Notes under the pieces: generated by a model
Databases searched by the model: none
The model's input: the letters and a program-made list of their open reading frames with translations, nothing else
Told to the model about the DNA's origin: nothing
Translations under genes and position numbers: made by a program
Source: Edaphochlamys debaryana
Taxonomy: Eukaryota; Chlorophyta; Chlorophyceae; Chlamydomonadales
Length of the DNA stretch: 64,000 nt
Reading direction: 5' to 3'
Assembly: GCA_016858145.1 (NCBI GenBank)
Contig: JAEHOE010000114.1
Span: 371,816 to 435,815, forward strand
Shown here: one piece after another, positions 1-11,700 of the stretch
How positions within the stretch are numbered: position 1 is the first letter of the stretch
Layout: each line of letters starts with the position of its first letter

Positions 1-19
1 TAAACGCGCAAAGGGTGGA

Positions 20-1435
20 TCAAAGAGAAGCGGAGTGCTCATGGCAGCACCCGCAGCGCATCCTGGAGCAGTTTCCGCTGACCAGGCCGCAGCAGCCGTT
101 GGCAGAATAGACCTTCTCAGAGGTGAGGTCCTCTGTGGCCGCAGAGCTTCCGGGACGAGGCAGGTAAACGTCGTGGGGTCGCAAGGAGTAACGCTGCAAG
201 GCCACAGGGAGCTTGTAGGCGTCGCTTTCCTCGGAGAGCCGCAGGTGGTGGTCAACGTAAGGTTTCATGGCCCCAACGGTTGCGCCACCCGCGCAGGGCC
301 GACAGCGCTGCACGTAGAGCAGCAGCTTAGAGAGATGTGCTTGCGAGGTGAGATGCCGAAGCGATGGGCTGTCAGGAGGAAGAAAGGCGGGAGCGTTGCC
401 AACAACCAGGCTCCAGCTTAGATCAGTGTGAAGTATGAGACGGAGGCGGTTGGCTTGAAGGGAGGGGACAAGGGGCTCAAAAGAAAGACCCTTGCCATTT
501 GGGTTGAGGCGGCAGAACCAAGCTCCAAGTAACGATGGATCCCATGTGGACCATCCAGCTGAAGACTGGTTGCGAGGGCTGAAGGCAGCCTCGATGTCCT
601 TGAGGCGTGTTGACTCGGGAAGCATAAAGAACTCCTCGTCGGTAGAAGCAGATGCGGCAGAGGCAGCAGCTTTCATGACGTCCGAAGCCAGGCTGTGCGA
701 CAGCATCAGCGGGGGCGTTTCATTTGTAAGCAGCAGCGTGGCCAGGGAGCCGAAGTTGGGATCGTCCAACAGACGCTTGACGGAAAGGTGGAAGTAGCAA
801 GGGCGGCTCCTGCCGTGCAGACGGGTGGAGCGGTCCCTGGCGCGGACGTCTGCTACGTATTCCTGGAGCTGGCGTGCGGTGCAGGAGAGGCCAGAGATGA
901 ACGAGAAGGCCACAGCCACGCGTGTCTGGAAGGTCTCCTGGGTAATGGTGGGCAGGAGCTTGAAAGCATCGGGCTTGTACGAAGTGCCGTACCCCAGGTC
1001 CAGCATGGCGTACAGGAGAAGCTCAGAGCCGCTAGTCTTGTGCCCAGTCTTGAAGTCCGCAGCAGAGAAGGTGCGGACAGGAGGAGGGGCTGGCGGTGGC
1101 GGCCCGGCAGCGGCTGTGGCAGCGGCGGCGGCGGCGGCCCGAGGTGAAAGCATGGGTAGGACAGCACCCGTCACGTTGCTGACCGCGGAGCCGAGACCGT
1201 GAAGGGCCGCAAGCTCCACAGCTTCAGCTTCCTGGCCAGACACTGGTTGCGGCCACGAAACGGTTTGGGCCGGGGTCCTGGTCTGACTGGACCGTGCCTC
1301 GATGTGCCTGTTCCGACCCAAGTTTTCACCCTGCATACATCGCGCCTGTCTCTCGGTGACCCCCGGACCTCCTACATATGTTGGGTAGCTTCTGCACATC
1401 AAAGGTCGGCCAGCGCAGGCCTTCCCGCGCTTCAA
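20..1435 (-). CDS. Unrecognised protein, about 430-470 residues
   Basis: A single open frame of 471 codons on the minus strand. The first codon of the open frame is TTG, so the true start is probably an internal Met (residue 13 or 34) or an upstream exon. Residues 80-120 hold a low-complexity stretch of alanines and prolines. The rest has ordinary globular composition, with motifs such as SELLLYAMLDLGYG, a Leu-rich segment (FGSLATLLLTNETPPLML) and a Cys-rich end (CCGLVSGNCSRMRCGCC). I see no signal peptide, membrane segment or known catalytic motif. Length without stops and a balanced amino-acid composition make it likelier to be coding than the shadow frames. It could be a host gene or a domesticated transposon ORF; I do not recognise the family. 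Confidence 0.5.
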   Translation of the reverse strand: MKRGKACAGRPLMCRSYPTYVGGPGVTERQARCMQGENLGRNRHIEARSSQTRTPAQTVSWPQPVSGQEAEAVELAALHGLGSAVSNVTGAVLPMLSPRAAAAAAATAAAGPPPPAPPPVRTFSAADFKTGHKTSGSELLLYAMLDLGYGTSYKPDAFKLLPTITQETFQTRVAVAFSFISGLSCTARQLQEYVADVRARDRSTRLHGRSRPCYFHLSVKRLLDDPNFGSLATLLLTNETPPLMLSHSLASDVMKAAASAASASTDEEFFMLPESTRLKDIEAAFSPRNQSSAGWSTWDPSLLGAWFCRLNPNGKGLSFEPLVPSLQANRLRLILHTDLSWSLVVGNAPAFLPPDSPSLRHLTSQAHLSKLLLYVQRCRPCAGGATVGAMKPYVDHHLRLSEESDAYKLPVALQRYSLRPHDVYLPRPGSSAATEDLTSEKVYSANGCCGLVSGNCSRMRCGCCHEHSASL

Positions 1436-1881
1436 ACGGACAATCGCGACACCCCGAATGTCGTGGTTTTGACCCGGCAGAGGCCCAGACCGCCCTCAGA
1501 CACCTTCTATAGGGTAAAGGGTTGCTCCTAACGCCACGGGAGAACGCGGCACGACGCAGAGCGCCGATTGACCCAAACCCACCGCGACAAGCTGGCTCCA
1601 GCGGCTCCGCTCCCTCCAGCGGGGTGATATGGGCTCCATATCAAGCCAGCATGCTTCTAGGCCGGGCTCCGGGTCAAAAGCGCTCGGGTCGGCGCAATGC
1701 GCATGCGACGGGCGACTGCCCGAGAAAGTTGGTCGGTGGCCGCGGCTGGCCGGTCCCAAGGGTGTTTTATGTGTATGTGTATATGGTTATGCGGTCTGGA
1801 GCGCTTCTGAGGGGTCGTAAGTCGGCACGCCACGTACCCGACCCCGAGCTGCCCTCCCCTCTCCCCTGGCTCGCGGGCGTG
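1436..1881. other. Intergenic, divergent 5' region
   Basis: No gene seen. It lies between the minus-strand ORF and the first matrix-protein gene on the plus strand, so it should hold promoters for both. I could not identify a convincing TATA box. Short plus-strand ORFs here have no supporting composition. Confidence 0.4.
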
Positions 1882-4800
1882 ATGCCCTGCTTGCGACCGT
1901 GACGCTGCTGCTCCTTGCTTTCAACGCTTCTGCGTCGTGGAAGGATGTGGAATCGTCGCTGGCGCCGTTTCTCGGCCGGCGTACCTTACAGCAGCAGCGA
2001 TGCACACTGACGTGTGCAAGCCTCGCAGTGAGTGGGCACATACCTGACGTTTATTGGTCTCCGTAACTGAGGGGTAGAGGTTGCGAGAGAGGTCCCGAGG
2101 TCCCGTCCCGAGCATCAAGCCATCGGCCTCGCCGGAATTCGCCCCCTCTGCAGAACTGCGTCACGGCTCGTTGCGTCAGCTTCAGCTCGGGAGTCCTCAC
2201 GATTCAGATTGATGCCCTGAGCTGCAAGAACGATGTGCTCAGGTCCGTCGCCCCCCCGGGGATGTGTTGTGTCGAAATGATCCTTCGGCCGGCGTCAGAG
2301 CTATCGGACCTCGCTAGTTACCAGGGCCGCCTCCTCCCATACGCACGCCTCCTGATTGTGGTGCCGCTGTGTGGTCTTCCTGCCGGAGGGCTGGCGCAGC
2401 TCAAATCCTGCACTTCACTGTTCGCCGACGCACCCCCTGGAACTCCCGCCCTCCACCTAGTCCCCCGCCCTCAGCCTAGTCCCCCGCGTTACTGCCTGCT
2501 GACAATGCGTTTCCCCTGCTTTCCGCCCACCGTCCGTCCCCTCTCCCCCACCTCCGATGCTACAGTTGGATCTGCTGTGCCACGAGCGCCTGCACCCCGG
2601 TCAGCTGCAGCGCCACCGCCACTCTGGAAGGGAACGCGTGCCTGGAGGCGAGCAGCGGCACCTACACGGTTCCCCTGGGAACCACATCGCTTCCGTTGCA
2701 GGTGGGTGGTGACGGTGAGCCCTTAGTTCAGGTATATACCTAGCTAGCATGCTGTACGGTGAGGTCCATCCGGTGAGGTCCGGTCTGTTGGTAGCTGGCC
2801 ACAAACCGAGTCCGAGTTGACGCGGACTGCGCCACTGCGCGCGGTCACCGTGGCTGACCTGGCTTGGTTGCTTCTCTCGCTCTCGCTCCTCCCTCGGACA
2901 TGCATGTGCCCGGCCCATCCATGCCCCATGCCAGATCCACGACGGCTCTCTGGACGGCACAAACACCTGCTCCGGGGGCCGTGGCTACGGCCCGGACCAG
3001 TGCTGCAGCGGTGGCGGCAACAGCAACTGCGGGATTGCCTCGGTCTGCAATGTCATCGTCCCGATCACCGAGCTAGACATGTGGGTGCACCCGGGTGTGG
3101 GCGCCGCTGTGGGTGCTGGGGTCTGATCGGGGCGGAGGAGGGTAGCACCGCCTGGCGTGTAAGCAGCCCGGGCCAGGCCCCCAGACAAGGCCCGGGTCCC
3201 GGCCCCAACGCCCCGGCCCCGGCTCCTAGGCACCTCAGGACTTGCTAGAGCGCCTCGGGATTCAAAAGCCAAACGTAACACATGTACCCTTACAGCAAGT
3301 TGCTATTATATATCAATGCAAGTCTGCAGCGGCGGGTCCGGTAGCGGTGGAGGTCGCTTAGCGATTTGGCGGAAGCCTCTGCACCACGTCATGGCTGGTC
3401 GGCTGGGGCTGTGCAGCCCTACCTCTGAAGGAAGGCGAGGGTCGGCATGTCTTGGCTTTCGCGCGGTCCCGCCGGCCTCCACGGATACCCGCCGGCATCC
3501 ATGCCGGCCTCTCCATGCCAGGATTTGACATGTTTGGGAGGCCCTGGCCCCTGAACCAACCCTCCAGACCATCCCCCGCCTTGTACGGCATACGCGGTAC
3601 GGCCCACTTAGACAAAGTCGACTATATGTGTGTCCCTTCTCTCCCCTGAATCCTCCCAACAGCTGCATTCCGAAGCCACCCAGCCCTCGGTCGCCACCCC
3701 CGCCCAGCCCTCCGCCGCCGCCTCCCCCGCCAAGCCCCCCTCCCCCGCCGCCACCCAGCCCTCCTCCCCCCCCCCCGCCCAGCCCTCCCCCGCCTCCCCC
3801 GCCCAGCCCTCCTCCCCCGCCGCCGCCCAGCCCTCCTCCTCCGCCCCCGCCCAGCCCTCCTCCCCCACCGCCGCCCAGCCCTCCTCCGCCGCCCCCGCCC
3901 AGCCCTCCTCCGCCGCCCCCGCCTCCCCCGCCTCCCCCGCCCAGCCCTCCTCCGCCTCCCCCGCCCAGCCCCCCTCCTCCACCGCCCCCGCCCAGCCCTC
4001 CTCCACCTCCTCCGCCCAGCCCCCCTCCACCACCCCCGCCCAGCCCCCCCCCGCCTCCCCCACCCAGCCCGCCCCCGCCGCCGCCGCCCAGCCCTCCTCC
4101 GCCGCCTCCCCCGCCCAGCCCTCCTCCCCCACCCCCACCCAGCCCTCCTCCGCCCCCACCGCCAAGCCCTCCCCCGCCGCCTCCGCCAAGCCCTCCACCG
4201 CCCCCGCCACCTAGCCCTCCTCCCCCGCCTCCTCCGCCCAGCCCTCCTCCTCCGCCCCAGCCAAGCCCCCCTCCCCCACCCCCGCCCAGCCCTCCTCCTC
4301 CACCCCCGCCCAGCCCTCCTCCCCCGCCTCCTCCAAGCCCACCGCCCCCTCCCCCGCCAAGCCCTCCGCCGCCACCGCCACCCAGCCCTCCTCCGCCGCC
4401 TCCTCCGCCCAGCCCACCTCCCCCACCCCCCCCCAGCCCGCCCCCGCCTCCCCCGCCCAGCCCTCCCCCACCTCCCCCGCCCAGCCCTCCTCCCCCACCT
4501 CCCCCGCCCAGCCCTCCTCCCCCACCTCCCCCGCCCAGCCCTCCTCCCCCACCCCCTCCCAGCCCTCCTCCGCCTCCCCCGCCCAGCCCTCCTCCGCCTC
4601 CCCCACCCAGTCCTCCTCCGCCTCCTCCCCCGCCTAGCCCTCCCCCGCCTCCCCCCCCTAGCCCTCCTCCGCCTCCCCCGCCTCCCCCGCCCAGCCCTCC
4701 CCCACCTCCCCCGCCCAGCCCTCCCCCACCTCCCCCGCCCAGCCCTCCTCCCCCACCCCCTCCCAGCCCTTCTCCACCTCCTCCGCCCAGCCCTCCTCCG

Positions 4801-7697
4801 CCTCCCCCACCCAGCCCTCCTCCGCCTCCGCCGCCCAGCCCTCCCCCGCCGCCACCGCCCAGCTCTCCTCCACCTCCTCCCCCGCCTAGCCCTCCCCCGC
4901 CTCCCCCCCCTAGCCCTCCCCCGCCTCCCCCGCCTCCCCCGCCCAGCCCTCCTCCCCCGCCCCCGCCCAGCCCTCCTCCGCCTCCTCCGCCCAGCCCTCC
5001 TCCCCCGCCTCCGCCGCCTAGTCCTCCTCCCCCGCCCCCGCCTAGCCCTCCCCCGCCTCCGCCACCCAGCCCTCCGCCGCCGCCTCCACCGCCCAGCCCT
5101 CCGCCGCCACCTCCCCCGCCCAGCCCGCCTCCCCCGCCCCCTCCCAGCCCTCCCCCACCTCCGCCGCCCAGCCCTCCCCCACCCCCCTCCGCCGCCCAGC
5201 CCTCCCCCGCCTCCGCCGCCCAGCCCCCCTCCCCCGCCCCCGCCAAGCCCTCCCCCTCCCCCTCCGCCCAGCCCTCCTCCCCCGCCCCCTCCGCCCAGCC
5301 CTCCTCCCCCGCCCCCCGCCCAGCCCTCCTCCCCCGCCCCCGCCCAGCCCTCCCCCGCCTCCCCCGCCCAGCCCTCCTCCCCCGCCTCCCCCACCCAGCC
5401 CTCCTCAGCCTTCCCCACCCAGCCCTCCGCCCCCTCCCCCTCCCAGCCCCCCGCCACCGCCTCCCCCACCCAGCCCTCCTCCGCCTCCCCCACCCAGCCC
5501 TCCGCCCCCTCCCCCTCCCAGCCCTCCGCCTCCGCCTCCGCCGCGCAGCCCTCCCCCCCCGCCTCCGCCCAGCCCTCCTCCCCCGCCGCCGCCCAGCCCT
5601 CCCCCGCCCCCGCCACCCAGCCCTCCTCCTCCTCCCCCCCCGCCCAGCCCCGCTCCCCCTAATGCACCTGTGACTCCCAACATTGCTTCGCCGCCGCTCG
5701 CTCCTCCGCCCAGTCCTCCGCCCTCGCCAGCTCCTCTGGTCTGTAATGGTGATACCGCTTGGCTGGCGCCCGGTAAGTCCTTGCAGCGGGCCATGCCCGC
5801 TTATATATCGCTTGCTTTCATGGCATAGAGTACAGCTCAACATTTTTGCACAAACAGAGGCGATTGTTTTGACGCACGAAGACTCCGTCACGTTCCTTTC
5901 TATGTGCTCTGTGCGACCCGATCTTCGGAAGCTTCTGCCCTCCCCGTACCACACATCCTTCCGAGTCTTTTGGGGCTGAGGCCCCACCTCCCCAATTTAC
6001 CCCGTGTTGGGTGGGTTATATATCGAGGGCAGCGTGGTGTCTTGCGCGTTTGGGGGCTGAGCCCCTGCACAAGACCTGCGATTCACTCCCAGCCCCCGAT
6101 GCCACAAGCTTTAGTTCCTTATTCCTGTCTATGGCGTTCAGGGCAGGGAAACTTATCGACCCGGCGCAAACTCAACTTTTTGGGAAGGCCGTCGCACCAC
6201 CTCGCACCCATAGCCCAAGGAGCAATTCGGGTATACATTTCGGTAGTCACCTTCAACTTGCAACTCTGAACGAGGTAGTTCGGGAACCCCACGGATGCTG
6301 CGCCCTGCCCCCTGCCCCCTCTCCCCCCGAAGCTCCGCGCGGAGCGCATCACACGCCCCTTAGCTGTAAACTGTGCCTGCACGCATAATCCTCTGCCCTC
6401 TATTCCAGGGCTTCTACAGCTTCGAGGAAGCTGACACCCTTCTTGTCGACCCCACCCTCGGCCTCTTCCCCCAGCGAGCAACGGATCCGCCCAGTCGGGG
6501 CAGACCATCCCTGCCTACACAACCCCGCCCCTGACCGCGACGACCCGTCCGGCCGTCGTGTTCACCTGGTACCCCATCCAGACCATCCTGCCCACGGTGC
6601 AGAGGTGCGTAAGCGAACTGGCTGCGAGCCAATAGCTTCCTGCCTAACTGTCTAGCCAGCTGCCTAGCTGCCACCGGCTCTTTGGCTCCATACCGGCACC
6701 AACGTCGCCTTCATTCCGCCACGTGACCGCTCGCACCCCATGCACCCACCCTCACCCACGCACCCCCTCTTCCTTCTACGTTTATGTCTTCAAATCCCTC
6801 GTTCTGCGCCACCTGATCCTCGTTTGCAGATGGGGCGGCTACTTCACGCTCCCCAGCCCTCCTGTCGGCACCACCTACACTAGCTTCGTGCCCATCCCGG
6901 CCAACAACTCCCAGCTCTACAGCTGCGCGGGGTGCTCCGGCAACGACCCGGGCAACGGCTACTACGTGGGGGGCGCATCGCTGGCAGTGTGAGTCCGGGT
7001 CTCGGTTTGCCTCGGGTCTTGTTTCCTGTTGCCTGTTGCTTGCGGTTCCAGTTGACTTTGATCCTTACCTGCATGTGTGTCCCGTACGTACCCATCCGCA
7101 GTAAGACATTCAACGCTACGTACGCCGTCGCCACGTGCACCATCCGCATCGCCAGCCCCGGCGGCGCCGGCACGCCCGTGATTTCTGCCACAAACTCGCA
7201 CTTCTACGCCTCCTACCTCCCTCTTACCAACGCGGCGCCCGGCTCATTCCCGCCCTCGAGCACCACCCCCGCGCTGCCGCAGGGCGAGGGCTCCACGGTG
7301 AGTGCCGTACGCATGTACACACGTGTGGGGCAGCGCCGTACGCGTTGCCTCGCTGCAATACTTGCTGGGGGCAGGAGGGGGACTGGGCTTGCCCCACGCC
7401 GCCGGGGTGCTGAGCCCGACAGAGCCTGGGAAGCACCTTACTCTTGGGCCTGCCGCCCTTAGCAACCGGCCAGCTCACAATCACCGAAATTTGAGCATTT
7501 CGCATCCCAGATCAGCAGAGTCATGAGGCGTGTGCCTTCTCAGCCTCCCGCTACCTTATTGCTTACCTTGCTTACCTCTTCCTCCTTGCGCCTCCCCCCA
7601 GATCACAATCACCGGCAACGTCCAGGGTGGCACCCGGCCCGCCACCAACCCCATCGTCTACCTGGCCTGCCACCTCGACACCAGCACCTGCAGCTAG
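1882..7697 (+). CDS. Secreted Cys-rich / poly-proline extracellular-matrix glycoprotein (HRGP-like), copy 1
   Basis: Probable secreted cell-wall/matrix protein. Exons inferred from splice sites with matching phases: 1882-2027, 2154-2242, 2566-2701, 2935-3080, 3663-5772, 6475-6604, 6830-6988, 7102-7297, 7602-7697. Exon 1 encodes a hydrophobic signal core (LLATVTLLLLAFNASA). The next exons form a Cys-rich domain (WICCATSAC, CCSGGGNSNCG). Exon 5 is about 700 residues of SPPPPPPP-type repeats, expected to be hydroxylated and arabinosylated. The last four exons are a globular C-terminal domain ending TSTCS. The same exon pattern and phases recur in the gene at 61584. The diagnostic pherophorin motif (FPFC..C) is not visible, so I do not call it a pherophorin. 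Three apparent 1-nt defects exist: the ATG at 1882 is out of frame with the signal peptide, and two C6 runs (5182-5187, 5312-5317) shift the repeat frame. Only after both shifts does the frame match the C-terminal exons. Confidence 0.82.
3690..5655 (+). repeat. Coding Ser-Pro(4-9) repeat tract
   Basis: About 2 kb of nearly pure C-rich sequence, with units reading AGC followed by 6-9 proline codons (mostly CCT, CCC, CCG). It encodes the rigid HRGP spacer of the surrounding gene. Its complement reads as a very long glycine-rich frame, which is an artefact of composition. Confidence 0.95.
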
Positions 7698-8752
7698 GCG
7701 GCGTACGACACCAGGAGACAATCAAATACATATCTTAACATACACTTGATCATCGCATGGAAAGATACCGGTACGCACGAAGCCTCTGAGGGCGTGCAGC
7801 AGTCGTACAGTGGGGCTGTATGCCGAGTCGTACAATTAGAAAGCGTGCATGGACCATCCAGCCAGCAGGTTCATTCTCATGCATGGCGCGCTATCTGAAA
7901 GAAGAATAATGAATCTTTGGGCGTGCGCTACTGTACGTACAACTCTGCCGTCTTCCGAAGTTGTTGGCTTCTTGCGCACTTTACTCTGTTGCATAGGACT
8001 GGTGGCACTCGACATTGGCAGCGCCTGTGCCATGTGTGTCCCCCATGGTGGATCCGTGAATGTTGTGTAGACGGATGTTTGGCGGGGTTCAGGCTTCGCT
8101 GTAGGGTATTTATGCCGTCGAGCCGGAGCTACATGGATAGGCAGCAGGCCGAGTAGAGAGTAGAGGGTAGGGGTGTTCACGGCCCTGAGTAGTGCTGTAA
8201 CCGAAGGGAACGAAGACGAGCCGTTCCAATCCTATCCTACCGTCGCACGGAGCGAGAGCCAGCACTGTCATTTTGCGACACGGAGCACGAGGCATGCAGA
8301 AGGCAGGCCCCGGTGTGGGTATGGGACAGAGAGTTCACACCTCCGCCAACTTCTGCGAGCAAACCATCCTGTCGAGCCACCCCGATACCACGCCCTTGCC
8401 AAGGCCTAGAACGGGACGTCCTCGCCCACACATGCCTTCGGACACCTCTGACACCAGTTGGCGGTACTCGGCCACGCCCTCAGCAGGACCCCTCCCCCGT
8501 CCAGGGACCCCACCTCTGCCCTGCGTTCCCAACGCCTCCCAGCCCCGCTCCTCCATCCCAGGCACCACGCACACCCGGCCTCCCTGCATCGCCGCGCTGC
8601 ACCCAGCACGCGACATGTTGCATGGCCCGTCTCAATGCCTATGCCAATGCGGCTCTCCCCAGCTTGCTCGGCTCTCATCGCAACACAGCACACGAGTGCC
8701 TCTGCTCCGCTCCGGTCCGCGCCCTGCCACACGCTACACGCCACCCCGCGGC
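7698..8752. other. Convergent 3' region between matrix gene and exostosin gene
   Basis: No coding exon seen. The left part is the 3' UTR of the matrix gene up to the TGTAA signal at 8196. The right part should be the 3' UTR of the minus-strand exostosin gene. I did not find a clear TGTAA for the latter. Confidence 0.5.
8196..8200 (+). terminator. TGTAA polyadenylation signal
   Basis: TGTAA, the usual volvocine polyadenylation signal, lies about 500 nt after the stop codon of the first matrix gene. That 3' UTR length is normal for this lineage. Confidence 0.55.
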
Positions 8753-11700
8753 CTACCGCCGGCTGCCCTCGCCGCCCCCGCCCCCGCCGCCGCTGCCGCC
8801 CCTAAAGTGCGCCGCCTGCAGGCTGTAGGCGCGCCGCTGCAGCGCCGCCAGTGTGAACTCGTAGGCCAGGCCCCGGTGCCGCCGCTGCCAGATGAAGGCG
8901 CGGTAGTACCTGCGGGGGTGGGTGGGGGTTGGTGCGTCGGGACTACCGCGTGGAGGCGCGGTAGTACTGGTACCTGCGGCAAGCGTCGGTTGGCTCGCCA
9001 CCCAGGCAGGAGACTGGGTGGTGCGGCACGCTGCGGAGGGACGCGGCGTCACTCTGCTGGTGGCGAGTTTGCCGCGGAATACTGTATGCCGGTATTGGTA
9101 CCCGTCAGCTCGAAGCAATTCCGCTATGGATAAAATAAGAACTAGCAGCCAAGCAACACCCCAACATAGCCCGGGCAGCCTCGTGTGTGCGTGGTCTCAG
9201 CTTCCGGCGGCTTCCCAATAGGCTTACTTGGCCATGGCCATGCGCATCCCGGCCAGCGCGTCATCGCTGTACGACCGCAGGATCTCCACCAGGCGGGGCA
9301 CGTCACGCAGCGGCAGCCGTACGGCGAACTCCTCGTACGGCATGGTGTCCTGCGTGCGTGCGGTGCGTGCGGAGTGGGGGGTGGCATACATGCGCCAGGT
9401 CAGATCCAGGAAGGAACGGGAACCGGGTACCACAGCCACCGGTAACGAGTCAAAGGGCTCGACACAAGGGGCGATGCACCTGAGGTGGAGCTAGTCGTAT
9501 GAGTGTTTAGGTGCTGGGTTTCAATAGATGTTCGGGTCGCATGAGTGTGTGGATGGTCCCCAGCAGCTGCCGCACGTCGGCCCCTTTCTGGTTCCTTCCA
9601 GGCCCTCACCGAGCCAACGGCCCCGCGCTGGCCCCCATCCTCGTCCATCCAACGCACGGCCCCACTTGCTCCAGCACCACCCGAGGACGGCCACGGGTAA
9701 TCCATTGCCCTCCGTACGGCCCCGCACGCACGTCACGCACCTCGAACGGCTGGTAAACCATGTCCTGTATTACAAGCGGGATACATCCGGTTTGCATGGC
9801 TTGAGCCAGGCGGATCCCGAATCCGTAGCCGTACCTGCGGCATGCATTACGCAGAAGCCTGCTGTCACTAAAAGGTCAAGTCTCACCGCAACAAGACGGG
9901 ATGCAGACGCACGGGCGCGGGACGCCATGTACGGCACCCGCACCGCACCGCATCGCGCGCCGCAGGAGCCGCAGACCCCCACGCCTACCGACCCCCCGGC
10001 CCGACAAGCACACCGCCCTGGCTTTCACGAGCAGCCCTTCAAACTCACGGCGAGAAGCAGAACTTGGACGCCCTCAGTCGCTGGTCGTAGTCGGGCACCC
10101 GCCCCGATATGAGGTCCACGCCCTCCAGGTCGGAGGCGTTGGAGAGCAGGCGGAACAGGGTCTGTGGAGGGGAGGATGGAGGGGGGGATGAGAGGGATGG
10201 TGTGCGAGGGATGGAGGGGACGGAGGGGATGAAGGGGGAGGGTACTAGGCTTCCAGGCGACCAGGGCCACGGGCAGGGGCGCGGCTCGGGGGATGGATTT
10301 GCGGACGTGGCTTCATCTCTTCCAGAGCCCAGGGACCGCAGGGGGCGCAGGCTTGTGGGGAGCGCCGCACACGCCCTGCCGCCGCGCACCCCCCCCCCCC
10401 GCCCCCGCCCCGTTGCGTTCGGGCCCTGCCTGCCGCGTGCCGCCGCTGTACTCGGTTCCGTCGCCCACGCCCCCCGCGAACACCAGCAGCTTGGTGCGGG
10501 CGGGGTCGCGCCCCTGGTTGGCCTCCAGGTCCTGCGGGCGTGGTGGTTGGGAGGGGATGATGATGAGGAGCGGAAGGGAGGCGAGGGTAGCGAGGGGGGC
10601 CGGGCGTCCTCGACGAGCGGATGGGGTCGCCTGCCTTTAGCCCACGTGTATAAACCCAGCCCCCCGATGCTGCCTCGCCCCTCCTGACGCAGGCCCGACC
10701 AGTTCGTGTGAGCGCCAAGCCGGGCCCCATGCAGGTCCAGGCCCTATACAGGCCCATGCCGCACACAGGGCCAGGCCCCACCCAGGCCCAGGCCCAGGCC
10801 CACCCGGTAGATCCCGGCGGCCTGGTCCAGGAACATGTCGCTGTGGGGCGGCGCCACGACGTCCCGCTTCAGCTGCAGGCAGCCGTAGTCCTGAGGGGGA
10901 AGGGGGAAGGGGGGGTTGAGACGAGGGGGCGGGATCTTCTCTGAGGAACTGGAAGATGGAGGGAGAGGAAGGGGTGTACTGACCCTGATCCAGCATGAAG
11001 ACACGTGGGAAACCCAAGCAAGAGGCGTGTGCGGGCCGTGGTGCTGCTAGGCTCGCCGCGTGCACCGCCCCCGCCCCCGCGCCCGCCCCCGCGCACCCGG
11101 TTCCTGACGTCGCGCCAGGGGTGGTCCTGCACCTGCATGCCGAAGTGCACCACCTGGGGGGGGGGAGGGAGGTGGATGGGGTCAGGATGGGGGGGCCTGT
11201 GCCAAAGTGCCTTCGTACCTTCGAGTACGAGGGCGCGCCGCACGGGGCCCAGACGATGCGCAGAAAGTACGCGCCGTATGGCAGACGCCGTGCCGTACCT
11301 TGATGACGTCATCCTGGATCCAGCGATCCAGGAAGCAGGAGCCCCGGTCCCCGACCGTCCACACGAAGTGGTCTGCGCCGCCTGTAGCGCCAGAGGGGGG
11401 TTTGCGTAAGGGTCAGAAGTGCCCAAGCGGGCAGGGCAACCCACAGCTGGGAAAGCTGTGCAACGGTAACACAAAGAGGGTCTCAGAGGGTCTCAGAACC
11501 CGGTCACGCGGACAGAGAGAACTAGGCAGCGGTTCGCGAGTCTCGCGTGTCGAAGAATGTTGGGAGCCTTCAGCCTTGCCCTTGACTCAGTAGTCAGTCC
11601 ACCTGGCCCCCGCCTGAATGGCTCCGATTCCGAATAGGCCTCCTCCTCCTCCGATCCCCTGAACTTCGTCGGCCCCGTGAGTCCCGGCCACCGCAGCCAA

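Noticed and set aside
3306..5987. 893-codon glycine-rich open frame on the minus strand
   Set aside because: It is the exact complement of the Ser-Pro repeat exon, whose phases and homology with the second copy fix the plus strand as coding.
6409..6474. Alternative acceptor giving GFYSFEEADTLLVD in the first matrix gene
   Set aside because: In the phase left by the preceding exon it meets a stop; the acceptor at 6474 gives the correct phase into the C-terminal exons.
8899..8976. Repeated GGCGCGGTAGTAC near the last exostosin acceptor, suggesting an alternative last exon
   Set aside because: Only a short duplication; the second copy does not keep the reading frame into the C-terminal exon.
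11212..11268. Possible extra exostosin exon reading IVWAPCGAPSYSK
   Set aside because: The flanking exons 11299-11381 and 11097-11153 join in phase and give the expected DDVIKVVHFGM sequence; no acceptor site supports the extra exon.
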